From the NCBI RefSeq assembly GCF_017498565.1, contig NZ_CP071794.1:124001-188000 (forward strand): a DNA stretch of 64,000 bases. The letters are read 5' to 3'. The position numbers and the translations under genes were made by a program. This DNA is from Parasphingorhabdus cellanae. GTDB taxonomy: Bacteria; Pseudomonadota; Alphaproteobacteria; Sphingomonadales; Sphingomonadaceae. The first letter of the stretch is position 1. Each line of letters starts with the position of its first letter. The notes under the pieces were generated by a model. The model did no database searches. It saw only the letters and a program-made list of their open reading frames with translations, and was not told where the DNA came from. Below are positions 14,075 through 24,162 of this stretch, in pieces.

Positions 14075-17000
14075 TTAGTTTTGTTTCTGTTGGGCCAGTT
14101 TTGATAATCCATTGCTCAGTTGTGTTAGGCCGTGAAGCCGTGATCGTGGATCACGCCACCGTCGTTCAATAAACAGCTTATTATCTGGTCTGATCTTTGC
14201 TGTTCCTTTCAGGCGTTCAGCATAGGCGAGCAGACCAGGAACATTCGGGAACTTATCCTTATGAAAGCTAACTAATGCACCGCGCGGACCCATTTCAATC
14301 TTCGCAATATGGGCTTTGATACAGTTCATTTTGATTTCCATCAGCTTGAGCAGATTGTCAGTTTCGACTGGTAATTCACCGAAACGATCAATCATTTCCG
14401 CTGCAAAGGCCTGAATCTCTTGATAAGTTTGAAGTCCGTTCATGCGCCGATATAGGCCCATGCGGAGCGATAGATCGGGCACGTAATTTTCTGGTATCAA
14501 GATCGGTGCATCGACGGTGATCTGCGGCGAGAAGCTTTCGGCGGCGGCGTCTAGCCCGGCGCCTTTTGCCTTGGCTTCCAGTATCGCGTCTTCCAGCATC
14601 GATTGGTAAAGTTCAAAGCCAACCTCCCGAATATGACCCGATTGTTCATCGCCCAGCAAATTTCCTGCCCCGCGAATATCTAGGTCGTGGCTTGCCAACT
14701 CAAAGCCAGCCCCAAGGCTGTCGAGATCCCCCAAAATTTTCAGCCGTTTTTCTGCCTTTTCAGTTATGATCCGGTCTTTCGGCGTCACCATATAGGCATA
14801 GGCGCGGGTCTTCGAACGTCCAACCCGACCGCGTAATTGATAAAGCTGGGCGAGTCCGAACCGATCAGCGCGGTGGATGATCAGCGTATTGGCACTTGGA
14901 ATATCAAGGCCGCTCTCAACAATCGTTGTCGCCAAAAGGACATCATATTTTTTGTCGTAAAAAGCCGACATACGTTCTTCGACTTGAGCTGGTGGCATCT
15001 GACCATGAGCGACGACGAAACTAATTTCTGGCACATATTCTTTCAGAAATTCTTGAATTTCGGGCAGGTCAGCGATGCGCGGAACGACAATAAAACTCTG
15101 CCCGCCACGATAATGTTCGCGCATCAGCGCTTCACGCAACGGCAACGGATCCCATGGCATCACATAGGTGCGCACCGCGAGACGATCTACAGGTGGTGTT
15201 TGGATAACAGAAAGCTCGCGCAAGCCGGTCATGGCCATTTGTAACGTCCGCGGGATAGGTGTCGCTGTGAGCGTTAGAACATGGACATCGGCTTTCATGG
15301 CCTTCAGCCGCTCTTTATGCGTGACTCCAAATTTTTGTTCTTCATCGACAATAATCAGGCCGAGCCGTTGAAACTCGATCGACTTTGCCAAGAGGGCGTG
15401 TGTGCCAATGACAATATCTACATTGCCATTTGTCAGCCCTTCTTTGGTCTTCTTTGCCTCAGCAGCCGGTACCAGGCGCGACAATCTACCAAGATTGACG
15501 GGGAAGGGACGGAAGCGCTCTTCAAAATTACTGAAATGCTGGCGCGCGAGGAGAGTAGTAGGGGCAATGATCGCCACTTGCATACCCGCCATTGCCGCCA
15601 CAAATGCGGCCCGCATAGCAACTTCGGTTTTACCGAAACCGACATCACCACAGACGAGCCTGTCCATGGCTTTGCCCGAGGCCATGTCGCCAAGAACTTC
15701 TTCGATTGCTTGTTGCTGGTCGTCCGTTTCCTGATACGGAAAGCGATCAACAAAGCCAGCCATTTCATTTGCTTCAATTCGCGCTGGTGAGGCGGGTTGT
15801 AAGGCCCGGGCTGCGGCAGTCTTCAAAAGTGCATGCGCTATGGCTCTTATACGTTCCTTGAGTTTCGACTTACGCCTTTGCCAGCCTTCGCCGCCCAATC
15901 GATCGAGAACAACGGTTTCGCCACCTTCGCCGTACCGGCTAAGGACATCAATATTCTCAACCGGAACAAATAGCTTATCGCCGCCTGCATATTTTAGCGC
16001 GACGCAGTCATGCGGACTTTCACCGACTGGAATAGACACAATACCTTCATAAAGGCCGATCCCATGTTCTAAATGAACCACCAGATCGCCCTGACTAAGT
16101 GCCGATAACTCCTCAATGAAGGCATCACCGCTCTTGCGCCGTTTCGATTTGCGCACCAAGCGGTCACCAAAAATATCTTGCTCGGTAAGCAGTGCGATAT
16201 CGTCAGTGCGGAATCCTGAAGCTAGAGGTAAGACAGTCAGAGCAACCGCCGCTCCAACGGCACTGCTTGATTTCCAGTCATCACAAATGGTTGCTGTGCT
16301 GACACCGTGATCGTGAAGCAAGTCAAACAGTCTTGCACGGGAACCGTTGCTATAGCTTGCCAATATTGCCGTCGTGCCGGCTTTAGTAAGCGTATTGAGA
16401 TGCACAGCTAGCGCTTTGTATATATTCTCATTTCGAGCGCGTTCGGGAGAAAAATCACGTGGAGATGATACCGATAAAGAAAGCACGGTGGATGATTCTG
16501 GTTCGTCAAATTCACTAATGATGTGGATTGGACCATCGGATTGTTGCACACGCCATTCGGATGGCTCCAGATAAAGCCTATCTGGCTGTAATGGTCGATA
16601 ACTCGACAGATTGGCTTTGTCTGCTTCCTGACGGTTTTTGTAATAATCCATGATGGATGCAAATTGCGCGTCTACCGCCGCAGTCACCGCAGCGTCTCGA
16701 ACAATGATTGTGTCATCAGCAAGATAATCGAAAAAGCTCACTAAACGTTCTTCGATGAGCGGCAACCAATGCTCCATGCCAGAGAGCCTACGGCCTTCGG
16801 ATATGGACTGATAAATCGGATCGCTGGTCGCCACGGCACCGAACAGTTCGCGATAGCGCGTGCGAAAACGGGTAATGCTGTTTTCGTCAAGCAAAACCTC
16901 CGAAACGGGTAACAGATCGAAACCTTCGACCTTTCCAATTGTTCTTTGATCCGCAGGATCAAATTGGCGCAAAGTCTCTATTTCGTCTCCGAATAAGTCG

Positions 17001-17545
17001 ATGCGCAAAGGCATATCAGCCCCGGGCGGGAACAGATCAATCAACCCGCCGCGTGCAGCAAATTCACCGCTATCAGCCACTGTATCAACCCGCACGAATC
17101 CATTGGCGTAGAGAAAAGATATCAGCTTTTCTTGCTCTACCACGCTGCCAGGAGCCAGCCTCGTAACAAGTTCGTTTATTCGCGCGGGCTCCAGGACTCG
17201 CTGTGTGACGGCATTAGCCGTCGTGATAACCAATTGCCCGCCAGTGGCAGGTACGGCGAGCTTCGCTAGGGCTGCCAGTCGTTCTGACGTTGTGTGAAGG
17301 GCCGGGGATGCTCGATCATAGGGCAGGCAATCCCAAGCGGGAAATTCAATAACTTCCAATTCGGGCTGAAAATATCGCGCGGCTTCTGCAACGGCGCTCA
17401 TTGCTGCGTCGTCGGTTGCTATGAACACCGTTCGTTGACCAGACTGAACGGCTATGTCGGCAAGGCAATAAGGCCTATACCCTGATGTTACTCCAGCCAG
17501 AGTCAAACCACAGTCAGCAGAAAGCAATTTATCTAAATATGACAC
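14075..17545 (-). CDS. mfd: transcription-repair coupling factor Mfd
   Basis: A 1156-aa ATP-dependent translocase that removes RNA polymerase stalled at DNA damage and recruits UvrA. Layout: UvrB-like N-terminal domains (SGYRPYCLADIAVQSG), an RNA-polymerase-interacting domain with GDLVVHLEHGIGLYEG, a RecG-like helicase core with GDVGFGKTE (Walker A) and DEEQKFG (Walker B), TATPIPRTLQ, and the TRG motif region ending in a C-terminal regulatory domain. The length is normal. It starts 35 nt after sdhE on the same strand, so both probably share a promoter in the gap to recG. Confidence 0.98.
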   Translation of the reverse strand: MSYLDKLLSADCGLTLAGVTSGYRPYCLADIAVQSGQRTVFIATDDAAMSAVAEAARYFQPELEVIEFPAWDCLPYDRASPALHTTSERLAALAKLAVPATGGQLVITTANAVTQRVLEPARINELVTRLAPGSVVEQEKLISFLYANGFVRVDTVADSGEFAARGGLIDLFPPGADMPLRIDLFGDEIETLRQFDPADQRTIGKVEGFDLLPVSEVLLDENSITRFRTRYRELFGAVATSDPIYQSISEGRRLSGMEHWLPLIEERLVSFFDYLADDTIIVRDAAVTAAVDAQFASIMDYYKNRQEADKANLSSYRPLQPDRLYLEPSEWRVQQSDGPIHIISEFDEPESSTVLSLSVSSPRDFSPERARNENIYKALAVHLNTLTKAGTTAILASYSNGSRARLFDLLHDHGVSTATICDDWKSSSAVGAAVALTVLPLASGFRTDDIALLTEQDIFGDRLVRKSKRRKSGDAFIEELSALSQGDLVVHLEHGIGLYEGIVSIPVGESPHDCVALKYAGGDKLFVPVENIDVLSRYGEGGETVVLDRLGGEGWQRRKSKLKERIRAIAHALLKTAAARALQPASPARIEANEMAGFVDRFPYQETDDQQQAIEEVLGDMASGKAMDRLVCGDVGFGKTEVAMRAAFVAAMAGMQVAIIAPTTLLARQHFSNFEERFRPFPVNLGRLSRLVPAAEAKKTKEGLTNGNVDIVIGTHALLAKSIEFQRLGLIIVDEEQKFGVTHKERLKAMKADVHVLTLTATPIPRTLQMAMTGLRELSVIQTPPVDRLAVRTYVMPWDPLPLREALMREHYRGGQSFIVVPRIADLPEIQEFLKEYVPEISFVVAHGQMPPAQVEERMSAFYDKKYDVLLATTIVESGLDIPSANTLIIHRADRFGLAQLYQLRGRVGRSKTRAYAYMVTPKDRIITEKAEKRLKILGDLDSLGAGFELASHDLDIRGAGNLLGDEQSGHIREVGFELYQSMLEDAILEAKAKGAGLDAAAESFSPQITVDAPILIPENYVPDLSLRMGLYRRMNGLQTYQEIQAFAAEMIDRFGELPVETDNLLKLMEIKMNCIKAHIAKIEMGPRGALVSFHKDKFPNVPGLLAYAERLKGTAKIRPDNKLFIERRWRDPRSRLHGLTQLSNGLSKLAQQKQN

Positions 17546-17580
17546 TTAAGATTTCTTCTTCAGTTCGGTTTTAAAGAATA

Positions 17581-17847
17581 TCACTTGGTGAAGTCGAAAT
17601 AGTCGAGCTTTTGCATGGCGGACATTTGTTCGTTTCGAAACTGTTCTGGCGGCGTCTGTTTGCCAATCGCCCAGGCCATGATATCAACATCTTCTTGTTC
17701 GAGCAGCTTTTCAAACCAATCGATTTCAGCGTCCGACCAGCTTTGACCCCATTTGTCGAAAAAGCCGCCAATCATATTGTCGGCCTCGCGTGTACCGCGA
17801 TGCCAGCTGCGAAAATGTAACCGTTTCAGCCTGACTTCGCGTTCCAT
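17581..17847 (-). CDS. sdhE: succinate dehydrogenase assembly factor SdhE (FAD assembly factor)
   Basis: An 88-aa protein of the SdhE/DUF339 family, which helps attach FAD covalently to the SdhA flavoprotein. The RGxxE motif (RGTRE, near residue 20), required in characterised homologues, is present, followed by the acidic helical part (WFEKLLEQEDVDIMAW). The start is placed at ATG 17847 (MEREVRLKRLHF), which gives the family length; the longer open frame would run into recG on the other strand. It is upstream of mfd and divergent from recG. Confidence 0.93.
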   Translation of the reverse strand: MEREVRLKRLHFRSWHRGTREADNMIGGFFDKWGQSWSDAEIDWFEKLLEQEDVDIMAWAIGKQTPPEQFRNEQMSAMQKLDYFDFTK

Positions 17848-17938
17848 GTCTGCTCCTGATCCAAGATTTTTTGTTACGCAATGATGTGCGGACTCTTTCT
17901 GGTAAATCAGGCCCGCTCGCGTATATAGGCGGATAGAC

Positions 17939-19993
17939 ATGCGGCCCGAGATACTCAATCCATTATTTGGCGAAACCCAGTCGCTCAAAGGCGTCGGCAA
18001 GGCACTTGCTAAGCCGCTTGAGAAACTGCGTCTGACGCGAGTCAAAGATTTGCTCTATCATAAGCCCAGTTACTGGATGCGGCGAAAGCATGTGGAAGAG
18101 CTGGACGAGGCAGATGTCGGTTTAACAATAATAGTGGAAGTGACCCCTGCAGATTATCGTAGCGGCGGTCCGCGCAGCCCGTTCCGCGTGCAGGCGACGG
18201 ATGCGCAGGGCAATTATATCAGCCTGACCTTTTTTGGCAGAAATACGGGTTGGCCAAAGAAGCTGCTGCCTTTGGGCGAGAGTAAAATCATATCGGGCAA
18301 GTTGGAACGCTATGGTGACGAGTTGCAGATGCTGCATCCCGATGTATTGGAATTGGCGGACGAGAAAGACATCGCTCTGGTAGAACCGATTTATCCGTTG
18401 GCTGATGGCTTGGGCAACAAACGGATGGGGCAATTGATAGCGCAAGCTGTCAATCTGGCGCCGGAGCTACCAGAGTGGATTGAGCCAAGCCTGTTGGTCT
18501 CCAAAAATTGGAGTGACTGGCGAAGCGATATTATTTCATTGCATAGCCAAGAGGACCGTAATGAATCGGACCGGCTCGCCTATGATGAAATTTTCGCTAA
18601 TCAGTTAGCATTCATGTTGGTGCGCGCTAGCAATCGTCGCAAGAAAGGCGTTTCAATCCAGGGTGACGGGCGTTTGAGGGATCAGATCAATCTGCCTTTT
18701 GAGCTCACAGGAGCACAGAAACGCTGTATTTCTGAGATTGAAGGCGATCTAGCACAGTCGTCTCCGATGCTGCGGTTGTTGCAAGGCGATGTTGGATCAG
18801 GAAAGACGCTGGTTGCCTTAATGGCCTTACTCAATGCCGTCGAAGCCGGCTATCAGGGAGCGTTTCTGGCACCGACGGAAATATTGGCGCGGCAACATTT
18901 CGAGGGTCTGCAGAAGCTGTTAACGGGTTTACCGGTTAATCTCGCTATCCTGACCGGGCGGGACAAGGGTAAAGTGCGGGAGTCCACTTTAATGGGGCTC
19001 GCCGATGGCTCCATCGATATTTTGGTTGGGACGCACGCAATTTTTCAGGAAAAAGTCCAATATAAAAACTTGGCAATGGCGGTCATTGATGAGCAACATA
19101 AATTTGGTGTCTCACAACGCTTGATGTTGACTCAGAAGGCAGACCATACACCTCATCTTCTTGCGATGACGGCTACTCCAATTCCGCGAACATTGACGCT
19201 CAGTCAATATGGCGAGATGGATGTCTCCCGCATCGACGAGCTGCCACCAGGCCGCCAGACGATCGAAACGCGGGTCATTGCGGACGCTCGTTTGCCGGAA
19301 GTTGTCGATGGTCTGGCCAGGCATATCGCAGCCAATGGGCAGGCATATTGGGTTTGCCCGTTGGTTGAGGAGAGCGAGAAAAGCGACTTGGCCGCAGCTG
19401 AAGAGCGCGCGGCGATCCTAAGAACACGATTTGGCGATCAGGTTGGCTTAGTACACGGACGTATGAAAGGCCCTGAAAAAGATGCAGTCATGGAGCGTTT
19501 CCAGCAAGGCAATATCAAATTGCTAGTCGCGACGACTGTCATCGAAGTGGGTGTTGACGTGCCCAATGCGAGTCTGATGATCATCGAAGCCGCAGACCGC
19601 TTTGGTCTGGCGCAACTCCATCAATTACGCGGACGTGTGGGTAGGGGAGACGTCAAATCTAATTGCCTGTTGCTCCGTGGTGATACGCTCAGCGAAACGG
19701 CCCGTGCGCGTCTGTCACTGTTACGAGAGACAAATGATGGCTTTAAGATTGCTGAGGAAGACTTACGATTGCGCGGGGCTGGAGAATTACTGGGTACGCG
19801 TCAGTCGGGCGATGCTGGCTTTCGCATAGCATCACCGGAACAGATATCGAATTTGATTGCAGCCGCTACCGATGATGCGCGCTTGTTATTAGATCGCGAT
19901 GGCGGCCTTGACAGTACACGCGGACAAGCGGCACGGATTGCATTATATCTATTTGAACGCGACTGGGGGGTAAGCTTGCTCCGCAGCGGATAG
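17939..19993 (+). CDS. recG: ATP-dependent DNA helicase RecG
   Basis: A 684-aa branch-migration helicase that remodels stalled replication forks and Holliday junctions. It has a wedge/OB-fold N-terminal domain (SLKGVGKALAKPLEKL; VTPADYRSGGPRSPFRVQA), Walker A GDVGSGKT, DEQHKFG box, TATPIPRTL, and QLRGRVGRGD near the C-terminus. The length is normal. It is divergent from sdhE-mfd across 91 nt, an arrangement common in alphaproteobacteria. It ends 2 nt before a convergent PilZ gene. Confidence 0.98.
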   Translation: MRPEILNPLFGETQSLKGVGKALAKPLEKLRLTRVKDLLYHKPSYWMRRKHVEELDEADVGLTIIVEVTPADYRSGGPRSPFRVQATDAQGNYISLTFFGRNTGWPKKLLPLGESKIISGKLERYGDELQMLHPDVLELADEKDIALVEPIYPLADGLGNKRMGQLIAQAVNLAPELPEWIEPSLLVSKNWSDWRSDIISLHSQEDRNESDRLAYDEIFANQLAFMLVRASNRRKKGVSIQGDGRLRDQINLPFELTGAQKRCISEIEGDLAQSSPMLRLLQGDVGSGKTLVALMALLNAVEAGYQGAFLAPTEILARQHFEGLQKLLTGLPVNLAILTGRDKGKVRESTLMGLADGSIDILVGTHAIFQEKVQYKNLAMAVIDEQHKFGVSQRLMLTQKADHTPHLLAMTATPIPRTLTLSQYGEMDVSRIDELPPGRQTIETRVIADARLPEVVDGLARHIAANGQAYWVCPLVEESEKSDLAAAEERAAILRTRFGDQVGLVHGRMKGPEKDAVMERFQQGNIKLLVATTVIEVGVDVPNASLMIIEAADRFGLAQLHQLRGRVGRGDVKSNCLLLRGDTLSETARARLSLLRETNDGFKIAEEDLRLRGAGELLGTRQSGDAGFRIASPEQISNLIAAATDDARLLLDRDGGLDSTRGQAARIALYLFERDWGVSLLRSG

Positions 19994-19995
19994 GC

Positions 19996-20322
19996 TTATC
20001 GGGAGTCTGCATGCTCGATCTGATCTAGCAATGCCACGAAGTCGGGTTCGCGGATCACTCGTTCAAATTCAAAGCCGGATCGACCGCTATGGGACCAGAC
20101 CAGAAACGCTTCGATACGACCTGCGACCGGTAAACGAACAATAACCCGGTCACCCTTGTTCAATTCGACCTCATGGATAAACTGGCAGCCATGAGCGGAA
20201 ATATTGCTAAGTTTGACCGTAAATTCACCATCTTTGCGGGTTTCGCAAATCGTTTCATAATCCACAGGAAAACGCGTTGCACGACGCATTTCTGGCGTTT
20301 TCGGACTGGATATACTTGGCAT
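19996..20322 (-). CDS. PilZ-domain protein
   Basis: A 108-aa single-domain PilZ protein, a likely c-di-GMP receptor. It has the arginine motif (RRATR, near residue 13) and the second motif NISAHG (residues ~41-46; consensus [D/N]xSxxG). The rest is beta-rich (GDRVIVRLPVAGRIEAFLVW) with a C-terminal helix. Its output is unknown. The EAL phosphodiesterase at 11964-14063 is the only other c-di-GMP gene in the window. It converges on recG with 2 nt between stops. Confidence 0.9.
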   Translation of the reverse strand: MPSISSPKTPEMRRATRFPVDYETICETRKDGEFTVKLSNISAHGCQFIHEVELNKGDRVIVRLPVAGRIEAFLVWSHSGRSGFEFERVIREPDFVALLDQIEHADSR

Positions 20323-20407
20323 TTAGGGTGCTCCGACGTTGGGTGACACCCTTTATTAACTGCGTTTTCCGAATAAAAGGTAAACTGCCGTAAATATATT
20401 GGAGATT

Positions 20408-21640
20408 CTAAACCGCACGCCGCAATAGACCATGCTTTTTCTTGCCGGCTGATATTTTGATGTCAGTATTTGCCATTGTGATCATCGTGCCTGGCTCCTT
20501 GATCTGTTCATCATCTACTCGAGCACCACCGCCTGCGATCATCCGCTTGGCTTCCCCCTTAGACGCACAAAAACCTATAGTAACCAATGCGTTGAGCACC
20601 GAAATCTGATCCGCGGTAACCTCTAGCACTGGAAGATCACCGCCGGACTGGCCCTGCTCAAAAGTTTTCTGGGCGGTGGTCGCCGCATTCGCTGCTGCAT
20701 CTGAACCATGGGCCATTGCCGTTGCTGCATCAGCAAGTATCTTCTTAGCCTCATTAATTTCTGCACCTTGAAGTGCTTCGAGACGAGAAATTTCGTCCAG
20801 ATCAATATCGGTAAACAGCCGCATGAATTTACCGACATCGCGGTCATCAGTATTTCGCCAGAACTGCCAGTAATCATAAGGACTCAAGCGGTCTTCGTTC
20901 AACCAAATAGCACCATCGACGGATTTGCCCATTTTTGATCCGTCCGCCTTTGTGATTAATGGCGTGGTCAGGCCGAACAGCTCCGCGCTGTCAATGCGGC
21001 GACCAAGTTCGATACCATTGACGATATTTCCCCATTGATCCGAGCCACCCAGTTGCAGGCGGCAGGCATGCTGGCGCGACAATTCAAGAAAGTCGTAAGC
21101 CTGCAATATCATGTAGTTAAATTCCAGGAAGGTAAGGGGTTGCTCGCGATCAAGACGCAGCTTAACCGAATCGAACGTCAGCATTCGGTTGATCGTAAAA
21201 TGACGACCAACATCACGCAGGAACGGGATATATTTCAAACTGTCGAGCCAATCAGCATTATTGACCATGATTGCATCCGTTGGCCCGTCGCCAAAAGTCA
21301 GGAACCGCTCAAATGAAGAGCGTATCGATGCAATATTTGCGTTAATGCCCTCATTGTCGAGCAACTTGCGGACTTCATCTTTGCCAGAAGGGTCCCCGAC
21401 CTTCGTGGTTCCGCCGCCCATAACCACTATAGGTTTGTGTCCTGCCTGTTGCAGACGTCGTAGCAGCATGATCTGAACCAAGTTGCCAACGTGTAAAGAC
21501 GTTGCCGTTGCATCAAAACCGACATATCCGGGAATAATCGTTTTGGCTGCAAGGCGATCCAGTCCATCAGCATCTGTTAATTGGTGGATATAGCCGCGAT
21601 CATTCATTAAGCGGAGGAGGTCAGATTGATAATTGGTCAT
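20408..21640 (-). CDS. tyrS: tyrosine-tRNA ligase
   Basis: A 410-aa class I aminoacyl-tRNA synthetase. It has the HIGH-like box HVGN (SLHVGNLVQIMLLRR), the KMSKS-like box KMGKS (DGSKMGKSVDGAIW), the QLGGSDQWGNI stretch of the Tyr pocket, and a C-terminal S4 RNA-binding domain (KGEAKRMIAGGGARVDDEQI). The start codon is 38 nt from that of the divergent gene at 21679. Confidence 0.97.
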   Translation of the reverse strand: MTNYQSDLLRLMNDRGYIHQLTDADGLDRLAAKTIIPGYVGFDATATSLHVGNLVQIMLLRRLQQAGHKPIVVMGGGTTKVGDPSGKDEVRKLLDNEGINANIASIRSSFERFLTFGDGPTDAIMVNNADWLDSLKYIPFLRDVGRHFTINRMLTFDSVKLRLDREQPLTFLEFNYMILQAYDFLELSRQHACRLQLGGSDQWGNIVNGIELGRRIDSAELFGLTTPLITKADGSKMGKSVDGAIWLNEDRLSPYDYWQFWRNTDDRDVGKFMRLFTDIDLDEISRLEALQGAEINEAKKILADAATAMAHGSDAAANAATTAQKTFEQGQSGGDLPVLEVTADQISVLNALVTIGFCASKGEAKRMIAGGGARVDDEQIKEPGTMITMANTDIKISAGKKKHGLLRRAV

Positions 21641-21678
21641 GGAGTGGTTCGTTACATGCAGCAGAGGAAACTCGCAAT

Positions 21679-22236
21679 ATGCGTTTAAGCCTGCAATGCC
21701 ATCCCTTGACGCCGGTTTCTGTGGTGGATGAAATTTCCTTGACTTATGAGTGGCAAGCGCATGGCAGTCTGTGGTTACGATATCATGCCGAGGGGCTACT
21801 GCATGACCTCGATTTACCGGATTTGGCGGAGTCTCAACGGGCTGATGGATTATGGGAAACGACCTGTTTTGAATTATTCCTGCAAGAATCGTCAGCCAAT
21901 AGATATTGTGAGTTTAATTTTTCACCGTCCAGTCGTTGGGCTGCGTATCAGTTTTCCGACTATCGCGACGGGATGAGGAACCTCCAGTTGCCGAAGTCAC
22001 CTGATATTTTTCTGGATTTGAGCGATTCTCATGTCGCAATCGAGGTAACTTTGGGGTTGCCGGACATATGGGGAGAATCCTCCCTGAATGCTTCTTTTTC
22101 TGCCGTAATTGCTGAACAAAGTGGCCCAAAATCCTACTGGGCCTTGGCGCATCCCCCGGTTCACCCGATTTTCATCACAAGGATTGCTTCAAGCACCAAC
22201 TCAAGGCAGCAGGTAACGTATGAAATTTGGAATTGA
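21679..22236 (+). CDS. DOMON-like domain protein
   Basis: A 185-aa protein resembling the DOMON-like carbohydrate/heme-binding beta-sandwich family of sphingomonads: LWETTCFELFLQ, EFNFSPSSRWAAYQFSDYRD, and alternating beta strands throughout. There is no signal peptide, so it should be cytoplasmic. GAGGAAA lies before ATG 21679. It overlaps the next gene by 17 nt, so the two are co-translated; the overlap links it to the muramidase-like protein. The ligand is unknown. Confidence 0.72.
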   Translation: MRLSLQCHPLTPVSVVDEISLTYEWQAHGSLWLRYHAEGLLHDLDLPDLAESQRADGLWETTCFELFLQESSANRYCEFNFSPSSRWAAYQFSDYRDGMRNLQLPKSPDIFLDLSDSHVAIEVTLGLPDIWGESSLNASFSAVIAEQSGPKSYWALAHPPVHPIFITRIASSTNSRQQVTYEIWN

Positions 22237-23416
22237 TCGCCTTCTCGCTGAACCGGAATTGCGGGCACCGCTGGCCGGAGAGCGGATTGCACTGTTAGCG
22301 CATCCCGCTTCCGTTACAGAGAATCTGACCCATTCGCTGGACGCGCTATCGCAATGCGACGGTATAGAATTGAGTTCGGCCTTTGGACCACAACATGGCC
22401 TGCGCGGTGATAAACAGGATAATATGATCGAATCACCAGATTATGATGATCCGGTTTTGGGGATTCCAATATTCAGCCTTTATGGTGAAGTGCGTCGGCC
22501 CACCAAGCAGATGATGGATAGCTTTGATATTATTCTGATTGATCTGCAGGATCTAGGTTGCCGGATTTATACGTTCATCACAACGCTGCGCTACATATTG
22601 GAGGCAGCGGCTGAGCATGGCAAAACTGTTTGGGTGCTTGATCGTCCTAACCCTGCGGGACGACCGATTGAAGGTATGATGCTGGAAGAAGGCTGGGAAA
22701 GTTTTGTTGGTGCGGCCCCTATGCCTATGCGGCATGGTTTGACCATGGGTGAAATGGGGCACTGGTTTATCAGCTATTTTAATCTGGACGTGGAATATCA
22801 CGTCGTTGAAATGCAAGGTTGGCAGCCTGAGGGACCGGGTTTTGGGTGGCCTACAGACCGGATATGGATCAACCCGAGTCCCAATGCTCCCAACCTTTCA
22901 ATGGCACGGGCCTATGCTGGCACTGTGATGCTTGAAGGCACCACATTGTCGGAAGGGCGAGGTACGACCAGGCCGCTTGAATTATTCGGAGCCCCTGACA
23001 TAGATGCAAAAGCAGTAATCGCTGAAATGCAGCGCAAGGCTCCACAGTGGCTCAAAGGATGTATATTACGGGAATGTTGGTTTGAACCAACTTTTCACAA
23101 GCATGTCGGAATGCTTTGCGGTGGCGTTCAAATCCATGCTGAAGGTCCGTCCTACGACCATGCAGCGTTTCGTCCCTGGCGATTGCAAGCGCTAGCACTC
23201 AAAGCGATTAACAAGCTATATTTCGGTTATGAACTATGGCGCGATTTTGCGTATGAATATGAAGAGGGCAAGTTGGCCTTTGATGTGATCAATGGCGGTC
23301 CCGGATTGCGGGAGTGGATTGAAAGTCCATCGACAATTGCAAATGATCTGGAAGCTATAGTTGCGCCGGATGAGCGTGTGTGGGGTCAGATGTTGAAAGA
23401 CCATCTGATTTACTGA
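22220..23416 (+). CDS. DUF1343 / NamZ-like exo-beta-N-acetylmuramidase
   Basis: A 398-aa protein of the DUF1343 family, whose characterised member NamZ of Bacillus subtilis removes terminal MurNAc from peptidoglycan fragments. Visible family stretches: GPQHGLRGDKQDN, PIFSLYGEVRRPT, DLQDLGCRIYTFITTL, VLDRPNPAGR and SPNAPNLSMARAYAGT. No signal peptide is visible, so it would act on recycled cytoplasmic muropeptides unless exported another way. It overlaps the DOMON-like gene by 17 nt. No MurNAc kinase (amgK/anmK) is nearby. Confidence 0.88.
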   Translation: MKFGIDRLLAEPELRAPLAGERIALLAHPASVTENLTHSLDALSQCDGIELSSAFGPQHGLRGDKQDNMIESPDYDDPVLGIPIFSLYGEVRRPTKQMMDSFDIILIDLQDLGCRIYTFITTLRYILEAAAEHGKTVWVLDRPNPAGRPIEGMMLEEGWESFVGAAPMPMRHGLTMGEMGHWFISYFNLDVEYHVVEMQGWQPEGPGFGWPTDRIWINPSPNAPNLSMARAYAGTVMLEGTTLSEGRGTTRPLELFGAPDIDAKAVIAEMQRKAPQWLKGCILRECWFEPTFHKHVGMLCGGVQIHAEGPSYDHAAFRPWRLQALALKAINKLYFGYELWRDFAYEYEEGKLAFDVINGGPGLREWIESPSTIANDLEAIVAPDERVWGQMLKDHLIY

Positions 23417-23418
23417 TT

Positions 23419-23724
23419 TCAATCACCGAAAGTTTGATATTGTTTGACGGTGGGAGCTTCAAGTGGTGGGGTCCAACGTGGTTCTCCAGCCAATTGCGGA
23501 TTTATCAATACCAGCACAGAACAATTATTCACCCGGCGATCAACAGCGGCAATTTGGGCTGCGGGTGGCTCATCACCAAGCGCACGCATGGTCGGTTCAG
23601 GAATTTTTCCCGAATCGATATTTTCAACATGATCAATACATTCAGGATCAAGCGGCGCAGCCTGAATGAAGCTTGTAGTGGCGACTAGCGGAAAAAAAGC
23701 AAGCAGTAGCGGCTTAGGCATCAT
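23419..23724 (-). CDS. small exported protein of unknown function
   Basis: About 100 residues with a Sec signal peptide (MPKPLLLAFFPLVATTSFIQAAP). The mature part is ~80 residues with two cysteines (PECIDHVENI; NNCSVLVLIN) that could form one disulfide. A GGAG stands 4 nt before ATG 23724 and 7 nt before ATG 23721; the second may be the real start. The stop is 2 nt from the convergent muramidase-like gene. No family is recognised. Confidence 0.6.
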   Translation of the reverse strand: MMPKPLLLAFFPLVATTSFIQAAPLDPECIDHVENIDSGKIPEPTMRALGDEPPAAQIAAVDRRVNNCSVLVLINPQLAGEPRWTPPLEAPTVKQYQTFGD

Positions 23725-23855
23725 TAATCTCCGCCTGCCTTTTATCATATTTGGGGCATATCAGGAAGTAGAGTAGCCGCTATTGGTAAAAATGCAAAAA
23801 TGGTGCGGCGCAACATAGGCCTTGCGTCCTTTGTTGTTTTTGATATTTTGTCCCA

Positions 23856-24158
23856 ATGTTACCGAGCAAGGAATTTTTCGAAGGCGTTGCATTAAAGAAA
23901 TGCGTGAAGGCCACTTATAACCGGATGCAAGTTACGCTCGCACCGCATATCCTCTATACCCGCCATGATGAAATGCATGTCGACGCGGTGACCTTGGAGC
24001 GTGAGGGGCAACCTCCGCGCGAATTAAAGTTGGGGACGTTTAAACTTTCTGGTTTAAAGGATGTCACCGTGGAAGAACGGCAATTCGAGCCTTATGATTT
24101 GTTTGATGCTGCTGCTGAGAAATATCAAGGCCAGACATTGCTGGTAGTAGAGACCTAG
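23856..24158 (+). CDS. conserved-looking 100-aa protein of unknown function
   Basis: 100 residues, no signal peptide, one cysteine. It is beta-rich with alternating hydrophobic strands (HMVDAVTLERE-type pattern; LKLGTFKLSGLKDV) and an acidic helix at the end. It vaguely recalls the effector-binding half of WYL-like domains, too weak to use as a name. It converges on the VWA gene with 4 nt between stops, so both probably end in the same region. Confidence 0.5.
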   Translation: MLPSKEFFEGVALKKCVKATYNRMQVTLAPHILYTRHDEMHVDAVTLEREGQPPRELKLGTFKLSGLKDVTVEERQFEPYDLFDAAAEKYQGQTLLVVET

Positions 24159-24162
24159 AAAT

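Noticed and set aside
14837..15790. Plus-strand open frames inside mfd
   Set aside because: Shadows of a well-supported 1156-aa gene; no independent support.
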